Assembly (NCBI RefSeq): GCF_040954835.1
Contig: NC_090698.1
Span: 50,044,284-50,108,283, forward strand
DNA length: 64,000 bases
DNA from: Lepisosteus oculatus
Taxonomy: Eukaryota > Chordata > Actinopteri > Semionotiformes > Lepisosteidae
Direction: 5' to 3'
Below the pieces are notes generated by a model. That model ran no database searches, was not told where the DNA came from, and was given only the letters and a program-made list of their open reading frames with translations. Numbering within the stretch: position 1 is the first letter of the stretch; every line of letters starts with the position of its first letter. A program made the position numbers and the translations under genes. Below are positions 41,443-50,880 of the stretch, one piece after another.

Positions 41443-41619
41443 TTACTTTCAGTGCAGCAAACTCACTCCAGAAGTTCAGCGAGGATCTCTGAATGATCCA
41501 ATGTTGTCCTAAATGACTGATGGTGATAAATAGAATCCACCTGTGTGAAATCAAGTCTCTGTATAAATGCACCTGCTCTGTGATAGTCTCAAGGTTCTGT
41601 TGAAAGCGCAGAGAGCATC

Positions 41620-42627
41620 ATGAAGACCAAGGAACACACCAGGCAGGTCCGTAATACTGTTGTGGAGAAGTTTAAAGCCGGATTTGGATACAAAAAGATT
41701 TCCCAAGCTTCAAACATCCCAAGGAGCACTGTGCAAGCGATCATCTTGAAATGGAAGGAGTATCAGACCACTGCAAATCTACCAAGACCTGGCCGTCCCT
41801 CTAAACTTTCAGCTCAGACAAGGAGAAGACTGATCAGAGATGCAGCCAAGAGGCCCATGATCACTCTGGATGAACTGCAGAGAACTACAGCTGAGGTGGG
41901 AGAGTCTGTCCATAGGACAACAATCAGTCTTACACTGCACAAATCTGGCCTTTATGGAAGAGTGGCAAGAAGAAAGCCATTTCTCAAAGATATCCATAAA
42001 AAGTCTCGTCTAAAGTTTGCCACAAGCCACCTGGGAGACACCCCAAACATGTGGAAGAAGGTGCTCTGGTCAGATGAAACCAAAATCGAACTTTTTGGCC
42101 ACAATGCAAAACGATATGTTTGGCGTAAAAGCAACACAGCTCATCACCCTCAACACACCATCCCCACTGTCAAACATGGTGGTGGCAGCATCATGGTTTG
42201 GGCCTGCTTTTCTTCAGCAGGGACAGGGAAGATGGTTAAAATTGAGGGGAAGATGGATGCAGCCAAATACAGGACCATTCTGGATGAAAACCTGTTGGAG
42301 TCTGCAAAAGACCTGAAACTGGGACGGAGATTTATCTTCCAACAAGACAATGATCCCAAACATACAGCAAAATCTACAAAGGAATGGTTCACAAATAAAC
42401 GTATCCAGGTGTTTGAATGGCCAAGTCAAAGTCCAGACCTGAATCTGTGGAAAGAGCTGAAAACTGCTGTTCACAAACGCTCTCCATCCAACCTCACTGA
42501 GCTCGAGCTGTTTTGCAAGGAAGAATGGGCAAGAATTTCAGTCTCTCGATGTGCAAAACTGATAGAGACATACCCCAAGCGACTTGCAGCTGTAATCGCA
42601 GCAAAAGGTGGCTCTACAAAGTATTAA
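41620..42627 (+). CDS. Tc1 transposase, open frame lacking the catalytic Glu
   Basis: 335 codons from ATG to TAA. Tc1 transposases excise and insert their element at TA sites. The order is a paired-like helix-turn-helix region (about 1-110, with GYKKISQASNIPRSTVQAI and an AT-hook-like RPGRPSKL at 56-63), then a DDE domain with the first Asp at 152 (LWSDETK), a Gly-rich KHGGGSIMVW block (185-194) and the second Asp at 243 (FQQDNDPKHT). The third catalytic residue should lie 35 positions after Asp243, in SPDLNPIENLW. Here the frame reads SPDLNLWKEL (271-280): four residues, P-I-E-N, are missing and Lys278 stands at that distance. The total is about 4 short of the usual 340. The protein should bind ends but not cut. 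Confidence 0.93.
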   Translation: MKTKEHTRQVRNTVVEKFKAGFGYKKISQASNIPRSTVQAIILKWKEYQTTANLPRPGRPSKLSAQTRRRLIRDAAKRPMITLDELQRTTAEVGESVHRTTISLTLHKSGLYGRVARRKPFLKDIHKKSRLKFATSHLGDTPNMWKKVLWSDETKIELFGHNAKRYVWRKSNTAHHPQHTIPTVKHGGGSIMVWACFSSAGTGKMVKIEGKMDAAKYRTILDENLLESAKDLKLGRRFIFQQDNDPKHTAKSTKEWFTNKRIQVFEWPSQSPDLNLWKELKTAVHKRSPSNLTELELFCKEEWARISVSRCAKLIETYPKRLAAVIAAKGGSTKY

Positions 42628-42632
42628 CGCAA

Positions 42633-42846
42633 GGGGGCCGAATAATTTTGCACGCCCCACTTTTCATTTTTTTATTAGTTAAAAAAGTTTCAAAAATCCA
42701 ATAGATTTCGTTCCACTTCACAATTGTGTCCCACTTGTTGGTGATTCTTCACATAAAATAAAAAATTTATATCTTTATGTTTGAAGCCTGAAATGTGGCA
42801 AAAGGTTGAAAAGTTCAAGGGGGCCGAATACTTTCGCAAGGCACTG
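42633..42846. repeat. Right terminal inverted repeat of Tc1
   Basis: Reverse complement of 41,229-41,442 apart from one internal A/T difference and drift at the innermost bases. Ends CGCAAGGCACTG before the TA. Confidence 0.93.
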
Positions 42847-42848
42847 TA

Positions 42849-43048
42849 TATATACAGTAGTATTGGTATTAGAGAAATTAGTATTAGAAGAGAATTAGTA
42901 CTAGAAAGGGAAAGGTGTGTAATGACAATACCACATAATATTATGTACAGATGTGAGAAGTGAAAGTTTGAACAGTGCTCAATATAGACAAGAAAAAGTA
43001 CAATTATATGTGTGTTAGTTGTTTTATCAGATTGTGTTTATTATTGCA
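42849..43048. other. Intergenic, nothing recognised
   Basis: Short AT-rich spacer between the Tc1 element and a SINE. Confidence 0.4.
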
Positions 43049-43606
43049 GCCAGCAGCTGTATCACCCTGCAACTCACAACTGGCAACCCACTGAAGCTCA
43101 GCAGGTGTGAGCCTGGTCAGTACCTGGATGGGAGAGCTCCTGGGAAAAATTAAGGTTGCTGCTAGAAGAGGTGTTAGTGGGGCCAGCAGGGGGCGCTCAC
43201 CCTGCGGTCCATGTGCGTGCCCCAGTATAATGATGGGGACACTATACAGTAAACAGGTGCCGTTCTTCGGATGAGACATAAAACCGAGGTCCTGACTCAC
43301 TGTGGTCATTAAAAATCCCAGGGCGTTTTTTGAAAAGAGTAGGGGTGTAACCCCGGAGTCCTGGCCAAATTTCCCATTGGCCCTTACCAATCATGGCCTC
43401 CTAATAATCCCCATCTATTAATTGGCTTCATTACTCTGCCCTCCTCTCCACTAATAGCTGATGTGTGGTGAGTGTTCTGGTGCACTATGGCTGCCGTCGC
43501 ATCATCCAGGTGGATGCTGCACAATGGTGGTGGTGGAGGGGAGTCCCCATTACCTGTAAAGCACTTTGAGTGGAGTGTCCAGAAAAGCGCTATATAAGTG
43601 TAAGCA
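43049..43606 (+). mobile_element. Near full-length 5S-headed SINE (SINE3/Deu type)
   Basis: Same family and order as 29,849-30,420. The head has GAAGCTCAGCAGG, CAGTACCTGGATGGGAGAGC and TCCTGGGAAAAA. The core has GCCAGCAGGGGGCGCTCACC and CCCAGTATAATGATGGGG. The tail is AAAGCACTTTGAG...AAAAGCGCTATATAAGTG. The 5S head is closer to real 5S rRNA than in the other copies, and a long ATT run follows. No target duplication could be picked out by eye. Confidence 0.9.

Positions 43607-43660
<54 letters not shown>
43607..43660. repeat. ATT microsatellite, 18 perfect units
   Basis: 54 bases of uninterrupted ATT forming the 3' tail of the SINE that ends at 43,606. The other full copy (30,420) has only about three units, so this one has probably expanded by slippage. 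Confidence 0.97.
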
Positions 43661-43662
<2 letters not shown>

Positions 43663-43770
43663 GACTTTGATGAAGATCAGATCACACCTCAGGAGCATTT
43701 ACTGCAGGAATACTGATGCCTTGGAAACAGATGGTTCCAAGGAGCTCACAAACGTTTTCTCACAACTGTA
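43661..43770 (+). repeat. Solo end of a second Tc1-like family
   Basis: GACTTTGATGAAGATCAGAT, GGTTCCAAGGAGCTCACAAA and TTTTCTCACAACTGTA resemble, in order, GACTTAGATGAAGATCTGAT, ATTCCAAAGGGTTCACTAAC and TTTTCTCACAACTGTA at 47.33-47.42 kb. The latter wording is typical of an old Tc1 terminal repeat ending at a TA. Confidence 0.55.
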
Positions 43771-43955
43771 AAAATGAAATGTTATCAAATAACGTATGCT
43801 ACAATAACATTGGCAATCATGTTGTGTAACAATCAAACATTTAAATTGTTTCAATACAGCATCTTACGGTTTTGTGTCAGCTGTATATGGCGTTTCCAGA
43901 TTGATGGTTTATTGGCTGGTCCAGAGACTTGTCAAAAATGTTCCTTTTGTGAACA

Positions 43956-44290
43956 GTGGGGCTAGACATGTTGGCACAGGAAGCAGGTCTTTACACTAAT
44001 AGAAGTATGGGAGAATGGAACAAGCTTTCCAGCCATGTAATTGAAGTGAATACCCTGGCGTCGTTTAAGAAATGGCTGGATGAGATCTTCAAAACAATTG
44101 TACATAAATATCAGATAAATATCAATGTCAAGTCAATTAACTTGATCTCTAGATTGAGAGGAGGTAAGATTTTAACAGGAATCTGATAAGACACATAAAT
44201 ACTACCTCTTTAATTGATAAATTATACTTTGTAGATTTTACTTTTTTAATGAATTGCAAAAATAGCATATTTTCTAGTACTAGTTTCTAC
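43956..44290 (+). mobile_element. CR1-like LINE 3' coding end and 3' UTR
   Basis: The plus frame reads QEAGLYTNRSMGEWNKLSSH and then VIEVNTLASFKKWLDEIF. This has the form of the C-terminus of non-LTR pol proteins (R..WN.LP..VV.A.....FK..LD). About 130 bp of downstream sequence is shared with 39,930-40,090. Only the last part of a 5'-truncated element is present. Confidence 0.65.
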
Positions 44291-46744
44291 CTACCAAACA
44301 TACTAAATGGGTTGATTACATTTTCCAATTTTCTTGTTTGGATGACTGCATAATTGTTTTATTTTAGTTGTTTTTTTAATCTAACTCTTTACTTCCTGAA
44401 ATCATAATTATATATAATTAATAAGCAATAACTAGGAAAATTGCTTGCAAACACTTTGAGTTTTTTTTCGGCAGAAAGATCAGGTACAGTATGTGTAAGC
44501 CTGGGGGTCAAATATTTCAGCAGCCTTTGAAAAACATCAGCAAACCATGTCCTCTGTTATATTTGTAGAAATTTTCAATTAAAATAATTCAAATCAACTG
44601 TACAAAGAAGATCAGTGAGATATTGATCCTTTCATGGCTATCTAATAGCAAGATTATACACTTCTCTCCAAGGTGTTTGATCTTCAAAAGTAAATCATGC
44701 AAAATATTGAGGGTAGAACCGCAAAAAACTTTAAAGACTCGAACTAAACTTTAAAGACAAGAAATGAGAACGCTTATAATTACATATCAATTCATTTGTT
44801 TTGGTGTAATATTTGTTGCTTTACCTATTGAATATTGTCCCAGAACGGACACGTCAGCTTAAAATCGTTTAGTTAATTTCATTATTATGTTATGTTTGAT
44901 CCAATTAAGAACAGATATCTGTTTTCCAAAGTATTTGGACATTAATTAGAGTGTGGTCTTGATTAAAAACAGTCTTTCTACCATATGTGACTGAAAGCTG
45001 GAATCAGGCAGTATTTGAATTATTCCCTATTGCTTTAAATCACAATTAAAATGTCAAGCTATGGTTGAGGGAGTGAGTGTTGCATATTGTGGCCAGACGT
45101 TGTATGGAATATCCCATTCCTGCTCTTTCAGTAAGGAGAACTGCAGTGATTGATTGCGTAGGAAATTACAATATTTTTTTGCTGTTGCAGATGAAATAAT
45201 ACTTCATGAAAGTCAATCCAAAGAAAAGAAAAAGTTAATAAAAATAAAATATATTGCATTCTGAAATATAGTGAGCCAAAAAACATTAAATGGTACTGTT
45301 GCTATTTTGATGTCCTTTCTAATGTGTTGTATGAGAAGTACAAAATTACAAAATGTTAGCTTTGCAATTAAAAATGCATGTGTATATGGTGCTGTGGTTG
45401 TAGATTTATTACCAGAATGTCAAACTCCAAGTGCTGATACTGCTGTTAAATCCTTGATCAAGGTACTCTGTGATCAGCTCTATATAAGTTGATTCTCCAG
45501 GTTTGTAATTGAAATGCATCCATTTGAGGGGAATTCTGCACCTGTATTCCAATTCACATAACTCTTCTGGATGAGCTGTAGTGAGTCAGTGAGCTTCTGT
45601 AAAACATCAATGTAACCTCAGAATAATGTCATTTAGTTTACATGAGTAACCTGGATTAAGATGTTAAGAATGTTTTGGAAATTTTCAAAATTTAAGACAA
45701 CTGTTGGTGTTGATGAATGTCCTCATTCTGCTGCTATATGTCACCACAGCAAGAAAGGATGTCAACATTCATCATTAACACCTTGGAAAGTGGTATCAAT
45801 AGGCCAGAGCCATCGTAAATCGAGACTTGAAACAGACCAGTTTATGACAAAACAGTCTGAGGATGTCTGGAAGACTATGTTTTGTACAGCTGTGGGCCTT
45901 ATCATGATTGCATTTTAAAATATTATAATACTCATTTATTCTTAGTTATCACGCTTAATGTCTAGGCATCCCAAAGTGCTTGTACAACAATAAAAACGAG
46001 GTAAATGCAAAGAATAATCAATGTAAAATAATTATAAAAACATATAATGTTTTGATTATTAAAATAATAATCACATTAAACTAATTAAATAATCAACAGT
46101 TTTAAATGACCTGTTAATTTGCATTTTTGTTTTATCATTTTAAAGCAATTTGTAAGTGAGAATTCATTTTAACTCGTGGCTCTGATTCAAACCCTGTTGT
46201 TGCACCTTCATTTACTTTACCCAGGATGCTCCAGTTCAACCTGATTTATAAATGGGAACTAGCATAGCTGGTAGTGATCTCTGCAATGGACCAGTGTCTC
46301 ATGCAGGTGAGAGGTCAGGTGCTCTCTTGTCTGCCTCACACCATGGAAACCAGAGTAAGCTATGGTATGGACTTTACCTTTTACTTTTGATTTATTTTCA
46401 TCACTGATGTTCCTTCCAGGTCCTGGAGAATAATTGTGTCCTCTGGGTCATTCCTACCAGCACTCTTCATAACTTCATTTGTAACAGTTGTTCACTTAAT
46501 TGATCTATATTATCACCGTTTCCAGTTCTCAACTCACTGACGATTAAAGGTTAAGGAAAACCGGTGGACTCTGGCCTCCCTGGACCAGTAGTGAATAATG
46601 TGTTAGTCTGTTAAAAAGCCTTTGAAACAAAAAGTTAACAGTAAAAGAAATGCTTGAGACTTGTGATTTGATGGATGGATATTTCCTAAGGAGACTTTAC
46701 TCATGGCCACAAGACATCTTATTACCTTGCAAAGGAACAAGTAA
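44291..46744. other. Intergenic, faint repeats only
   Basis: No gene recognised. Stretches such as 45,430-45,490 (TCCTTGATCAAGGTACTCTG) and 46,190-46,340 (TTTACTTTACCCAGGATGCT ... CTGCAATGGACCAGTGTCTC) are worded like old fish interspersed repeats, but I cannot classify them. Frames at 45,271-45,492 (73 codons) and 45,661-45,918 (85 codons) have no recognisable domain. Confidence 0.4.
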
Positions 46745-46865
46745 TAGGTTTATTCCATGCTGAAAAAAAGAAGAAAGAGAACACAACGTTTCGGCCGTGG
46801 AGCCTTCTTCAGGTGTCAAAAAAAACATCTGATCATGTTTTAGGACCCATTCATACTGAAATCCA
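46745..46865 (-). repeat. Unclassified retroelement-like repeat with GGCCGAAACG motif
   Basis: The minus strand reads CCTGAAGAAGGCTCCACGGC, continuing CGAAACGTTGTGTTCTC and then AGCATGGAATAAACC. This wording recurs in many vertebrate retroelements, including Penelope-like ones. Next to it (about 46,830-46,860 plus) is ATCATGTTTTAGGACCCATT, shared with the Tc1-like end at 47,345-47,370. Family assignment is uncertain. Confidence 0.4.
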
Positions 46866-47329
46866 GATGAAATTAATATGACATGATGACATATTAAATT
46901 TATTAGCTTACAGACCATAGTATACTTTTGTGGCACTATCACATATGTGATAGAATAACTCTGCTTCTTGACTTTGAGGAGAGGAACATGAATTTTTTTG
47001 TTTCACTTATCTTCACACTGATGCACTTCAATGTTTGCCACTAGGGTGCAGTGCTGCCCCTTGAAAGAGTCAGACTGTAAAATAATAATCCAATATCTGG
47101 GATCATAACTACTGTATGCTGATCATATTTCCTACCTGCCCTTTATCTAACACCATCAAGCACCAAGACCAAAGAGTTTACATTCATGTTGATTCAACTT
47201 GCCAACAAACATCATATGTAAGTGAGCAAAGACCTTGTTTATTGATTTGTTCAATAAAGATATGACAATGTAAAATGTTGTACTGTATGTGTTGTTTGTT
47301 AAATAAGACTGTCTTTATTTATTATTTAT

Positions 47330-47423
47330 GACTTAGATGAAGATCTGATCATGTTTTAGGAGCCATTCATACAGAAATCCAGATAATTCCAAAGGGTTCA
47401 CTAACTTTTTCTCACAACTGTAC
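47330..47423 (+). repeat. Solo Tc1-like terminal repeat
   Basis: CATACAGAAATCCAGATAAT, TCCAAAGGGTTCACTAACTT and TTTCTCACAACTGTAC have the wording of old Tc1 ends whose outermost bases are ACAGTTG at a TA. It is related to 43,661-43,770. No transposase lies between them. Confidence 0.55.
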
Positions 47424-49999
47424 AGAGTATGAGATAGATATGGACGGATAATATAATTGATATGGGGAGAATGGTTTTGATGCACATTTTGTAAGCATCA
47501 GCAAGTCTCCTTCTCCACATCTCTAAAAGAACTGTAAACATAAGTGGACTCCTCTGTTGTGGCCTGTAGGCTTTATTTCCTTGTTATACACATGTACTGT
47601 ATAAACGTGTATCTGAACATTTAATATTTGGAATAAATGTTAAGAAAGCAAAAGAATTATTGCTACACTTCAGCAGATTTGTGCCAGTCATTATTCAGCC
47701 TATGATATGTAAATGGTCAGCTTGTGGTGACTGTCCTTTGTTTTAAATAACTTAGTTCATACATTGATATGGGAAAAAAACAGAATATGTTTTTTTAAAA
47801 AGCCACACAGAGATTATTTTTTCAGAAAAGGTTCAGGAGCTTTGAGGTAAGCAAACACACCCAGAGGTGGTCTATATAAGCCTGGGAGAGAGTGTGCTCT
47901 TTTTTAACATCTCCCCTTGGTGTGGGAACTTTAGTGTCGGGAGTACAGCTAAACTGTCAAGGATTATTAAACAACGTGTGCAGTAAAATTATTGGTCAGA
48001 AACAGAACAGCTGAATGAAATGTATACTAAGAGTTAATAGTAACTAAGCCACTACACTTCCAATTTGAAAAATTACCATCTTGACAATGTTTTGAGTAAA
48101 AAAGGCTACACATTAAGAAGTCATTCTGAGAGTCATTACTCTTTTAAACTCTGATGTGTAATCCCCTTCAGAGCTCTAGATTTGACAGCATATATATGTC
48201 ACACTTTAATCTTGTTTTTTGTACTATATTCTATATTCTATATATGTACTATATTTGATGTTCTACATAGTCTGCATTTGTCTACTGTTGTCTCAGTAGT
48301 GCAAAGGAAAATTTCCATTGGATGTGGACAATAGATAAGTATAGTAGATAAAGTAAAGTTGAGTAGATCGCTTTATCCATTAGCCTTCTAATTTAGGTCT
48401 CCTTTGTATCACTTTTTCAGTAAAATGTCTCTATGCCTCTACCCCCACTGTACCTATGAATTTTCCTTGGCTTTCTGCAATTTCCCTCATGGGATTAATA
48501 AAGTATCTATATAGCTGGGATGCCGTTGACTTGGAGCTTGCATTCTGCCATAATGCACTCCAGGTTTGTTCCAGCTGTCTCCCAGCAGAGGCAGCAGGCT
48601 TCTTCCCCATGCGCCATATGTCATCGTTTGATGTGGAAAAAAAGGATTTCATATGTCGAAGTGGGAAGAACAGCCTGGGGTTGCATAAGGATTTGGTTTT
48701 GCGAACTAGCGTCTGTTTTGACACCAAAATTTGTTCACCCCACAGACAAGATTCCTAATTTGTTTGCTCTTTCTTAACTAGATGTTGTCTTTGGCTCCAT
48801 CATACATGATAGGTACATTTCCTGAGCCATACAACACCATCCTTGATATTTTCTTACCATATTTGTAGAATGCCAGCTCTAACCTTATATATTATCTAGA
48901 CTTAATAGCAGACTCAGTACTGTAGTGTTCTGCCCATGTGGCAGTCTGACCAAACATCCTCTTTTCCCTGTTCATTTCCCCTTCCTCTGTCTGTCACTCC
49001 AGTGACAGTCTCCTGCCTCTCTTCATACAGTGGCAGCTCTCAGGGGAATTAAGAGGAAATTGCTGCAGTACTTTCACAGTGTCTTCTGCCTTTTGTATAC
49101 GGTCAAACATGACAGGCAAAGAGGAGTTCCTAGATGATGATAATTAGATGATAAGATTCACAATTTAATTAAACTGAAATACAAGTAGACCTTTCATTAT
49201 CCTTTTATGGACAAATCAATACTTTTTACAAAAAAAATTGAATGCAGCAATAGTTGAAGAAGTTACATTTCATGCAGACATGATACCATTTTAAACATAG
49301 CCTGAGACAGACATACAGGAGCCTTATTACAACAGAGGCTTGTCTGAAAACATAGAAATGGCTAATTTCTGTCAATGAAAAAAAATAAAATAAATAATAA
49401 TATGACCTAGACTAAACTTTTTTTTAGTCTTTAGTTTTTACCCCAGCTACCTAAGCTACAAACTTTATTCAAAACTAACCCTAATAATGTTATAGAACTA
49501 AGTTGTGTCTTAGGATTGGAGATGGGATAAGGAAATAGGATAAGGTTAATACTTTGAATTAAAACTATGATTTTAGGAAACAGTAAGTTTAGTCTAGTAA
49601 GAATTGGTGGAACAAACCTCCTACACAGGGTGCTAGGTATAAGACCCTCATCAAAAAGCAGTACTTGCATGTTGCTAAGGTAATAAATAAAGCTTAGACA
49701 TTTCTCTGAAATAAAGTATATAGCTCATTATCAACTGTTTATTAATGAATTACTCATTTCTCTTTGATACAACTAGAAATATAATATTTTGTCTTCAATT
49801 AATTCAGTTATACCCTTAACATACTTAATTGTAAATACTAAGTATGAACATCTGCTATGTTGGTTCACTTGAATTCATTTTAACCCATGTCGATTTTGTG
49901 CTGGTTAGAGGGAGGAGTGTAAACAGAATGTAATAGAATAAAAAAATTGAAAGTGAAAACACTGATATATTTGGTCTGGATAGATCAACATTTGTAAAG
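47424..49999. other. Intergenic, possible LTR-like fragment and LINE tail
   Basis: No gene recognised. A TATATAAG box at 47,873-47,880 lies within about 160 bp of compact, promoter-like sequence. Near 48,480-48,515, TTTCCCTCATGGGATTAATA and AAGTATCTATATAG resemble the 3' tail of fish LINEs (GGGATCAATAAAGTATCTAT). Overlapping frames of about 100 codons at 48,430-48,770 are on both strands without domains. Confidence 0.4.
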
Positions 50000-50880
50000 A
50001 CACCAATGCTTCAGAGATGAAATTATGTTCTTCGGAGTATTTTTGTCCACACTTTTGTCCAGGTCTCATCTGTCCATAATAACATTTTTCCAAAACCCTC
50101 CTTGTTCCCTTGTTCCTCTCCTTTGTACTTCTAAGCAAATTATGAGTCATGGTGGAACTAATGTCATGGCATGAGCTTCCCTGACCATCTCAGAAAAAGG
50201 CTCACTCATCTTTATTGATGATGTAAGTAATTATGGCAGATGTACAGTGAATTCTGAAATTTACAGAAACTTTGTCACTGCTTATTTAGAACATGTTCCA
50301 TACTTATTGGGTGGTACTTCACCATGCAACATACCAAAGACCCACATCATACAGCCAGTTCAACCAAAACATTCACCAGGAGAAAAAAGTGAAAAATCTT
50401 AGGGTGTCCAAGTCAATCCGCATATTTCAATCAAATTGAGCATGTATTGTACATACTGAGGAAAAAATTAAACAGTCAAAGAACAAACAAGAACTCAATG
50501 TTGCTGCACAAAGCACTTCATTTCACTTCAAAACCATTTCACATAATTGCATTCAGATTTTGGTGAGCTCACTGGGTCTTTGTACAGTTCATACAACAAC
50601 CAAATGAGTTCAGAGTTTTATGCTCTGAAATTTACCTTAAGTTAATGAGTCCAAACAAGTATAGTCACTTGAGACCACCGGGTTGAACACAAATTATGTT
50701 TTTGTTCTTATATGATTAAATATTTTCATGGAATTACCCCCAAAATAAAGCATATATGATATAGTACCTACAATTCATATGATCGCAAAAGTAAATTTCT
50801 CAACTGTAAAACAAAAATAGCAGTTTTGTTCTTTTTTTTCCTCCACACTGTTCCAATACTTCTGATAGGCACTGCATTTT
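50000..50880 (+). pseudogene. Decayed Tc1-like transposon, second subfamily
   Basis: The plus strand from about 50,145 has GGTGGAACTAATGTCATGGC (from a GGxxxMxW-type block). Near 50,310-50,450, CATACAGCCAGTTCAACCAA, GGAGAAAAAAGTGAAAAATC and GTCCAAGTCAATCCGCATAT correspond to DPKHTAS..T, REKKWKIL and PSQSPD of Tc1 transposases. TTCCAATACTTCTGATAGGC, then ACTG, at about 50,851-50,875 resembles a Tc1 end. Numerous stops. Start uncertain. Confidence 0.6.

Larger units (their letters stand above)
41229..42846 (+). mobile_element. Complete Tc1 element with IR/DR termini
   Basis: A 1,618-bp Tc1/mariner transposon flanked by TA at 41,227-41,228 and 42,847-42,848, the expected target duplication. Both ends begin CAGTGCCTTGCGAAAGTATT. 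The terminal inverted repeats are about 213 bp and differ by one base by eye (an A/T change in the T-rich run). Each repeat holds two related direct repeats, an outer GCGAAAGTATTCGGCCCCC and an inner GCAAAATTATTCGGCCCC, the Sleeping Beauty-like IR/DR layout. One open transposase frame lies inside. It sits about 450 bp upstream of the SPTLC1 ATG. The near-identity of the ends indicates a recent insertion. Confidence 0.97.

Noticed and set aside
43049..43150. 5S rRNA gene
   Set aside because: The 5S-like part is diverged and directly fused to a SINE core and tail; it is a SINE head, not a 5S gene.
43384..43698. 104-codon minus-strand frame with a long isoleucine run
   Set aside because: The run is the translated ATT microsatellite and the rest is SINE sequence.
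46770..46830. Possible hammerhead ribozyme (CTGAAGA ... GAAAC on the minus strand)
   Set aside because: The core phrases are present, but stem II has a mismatch or bulge at its first pair, the cleavage site would be GTT, and no matching stem I could be drawn. It is probably just conserved retroelement wording.
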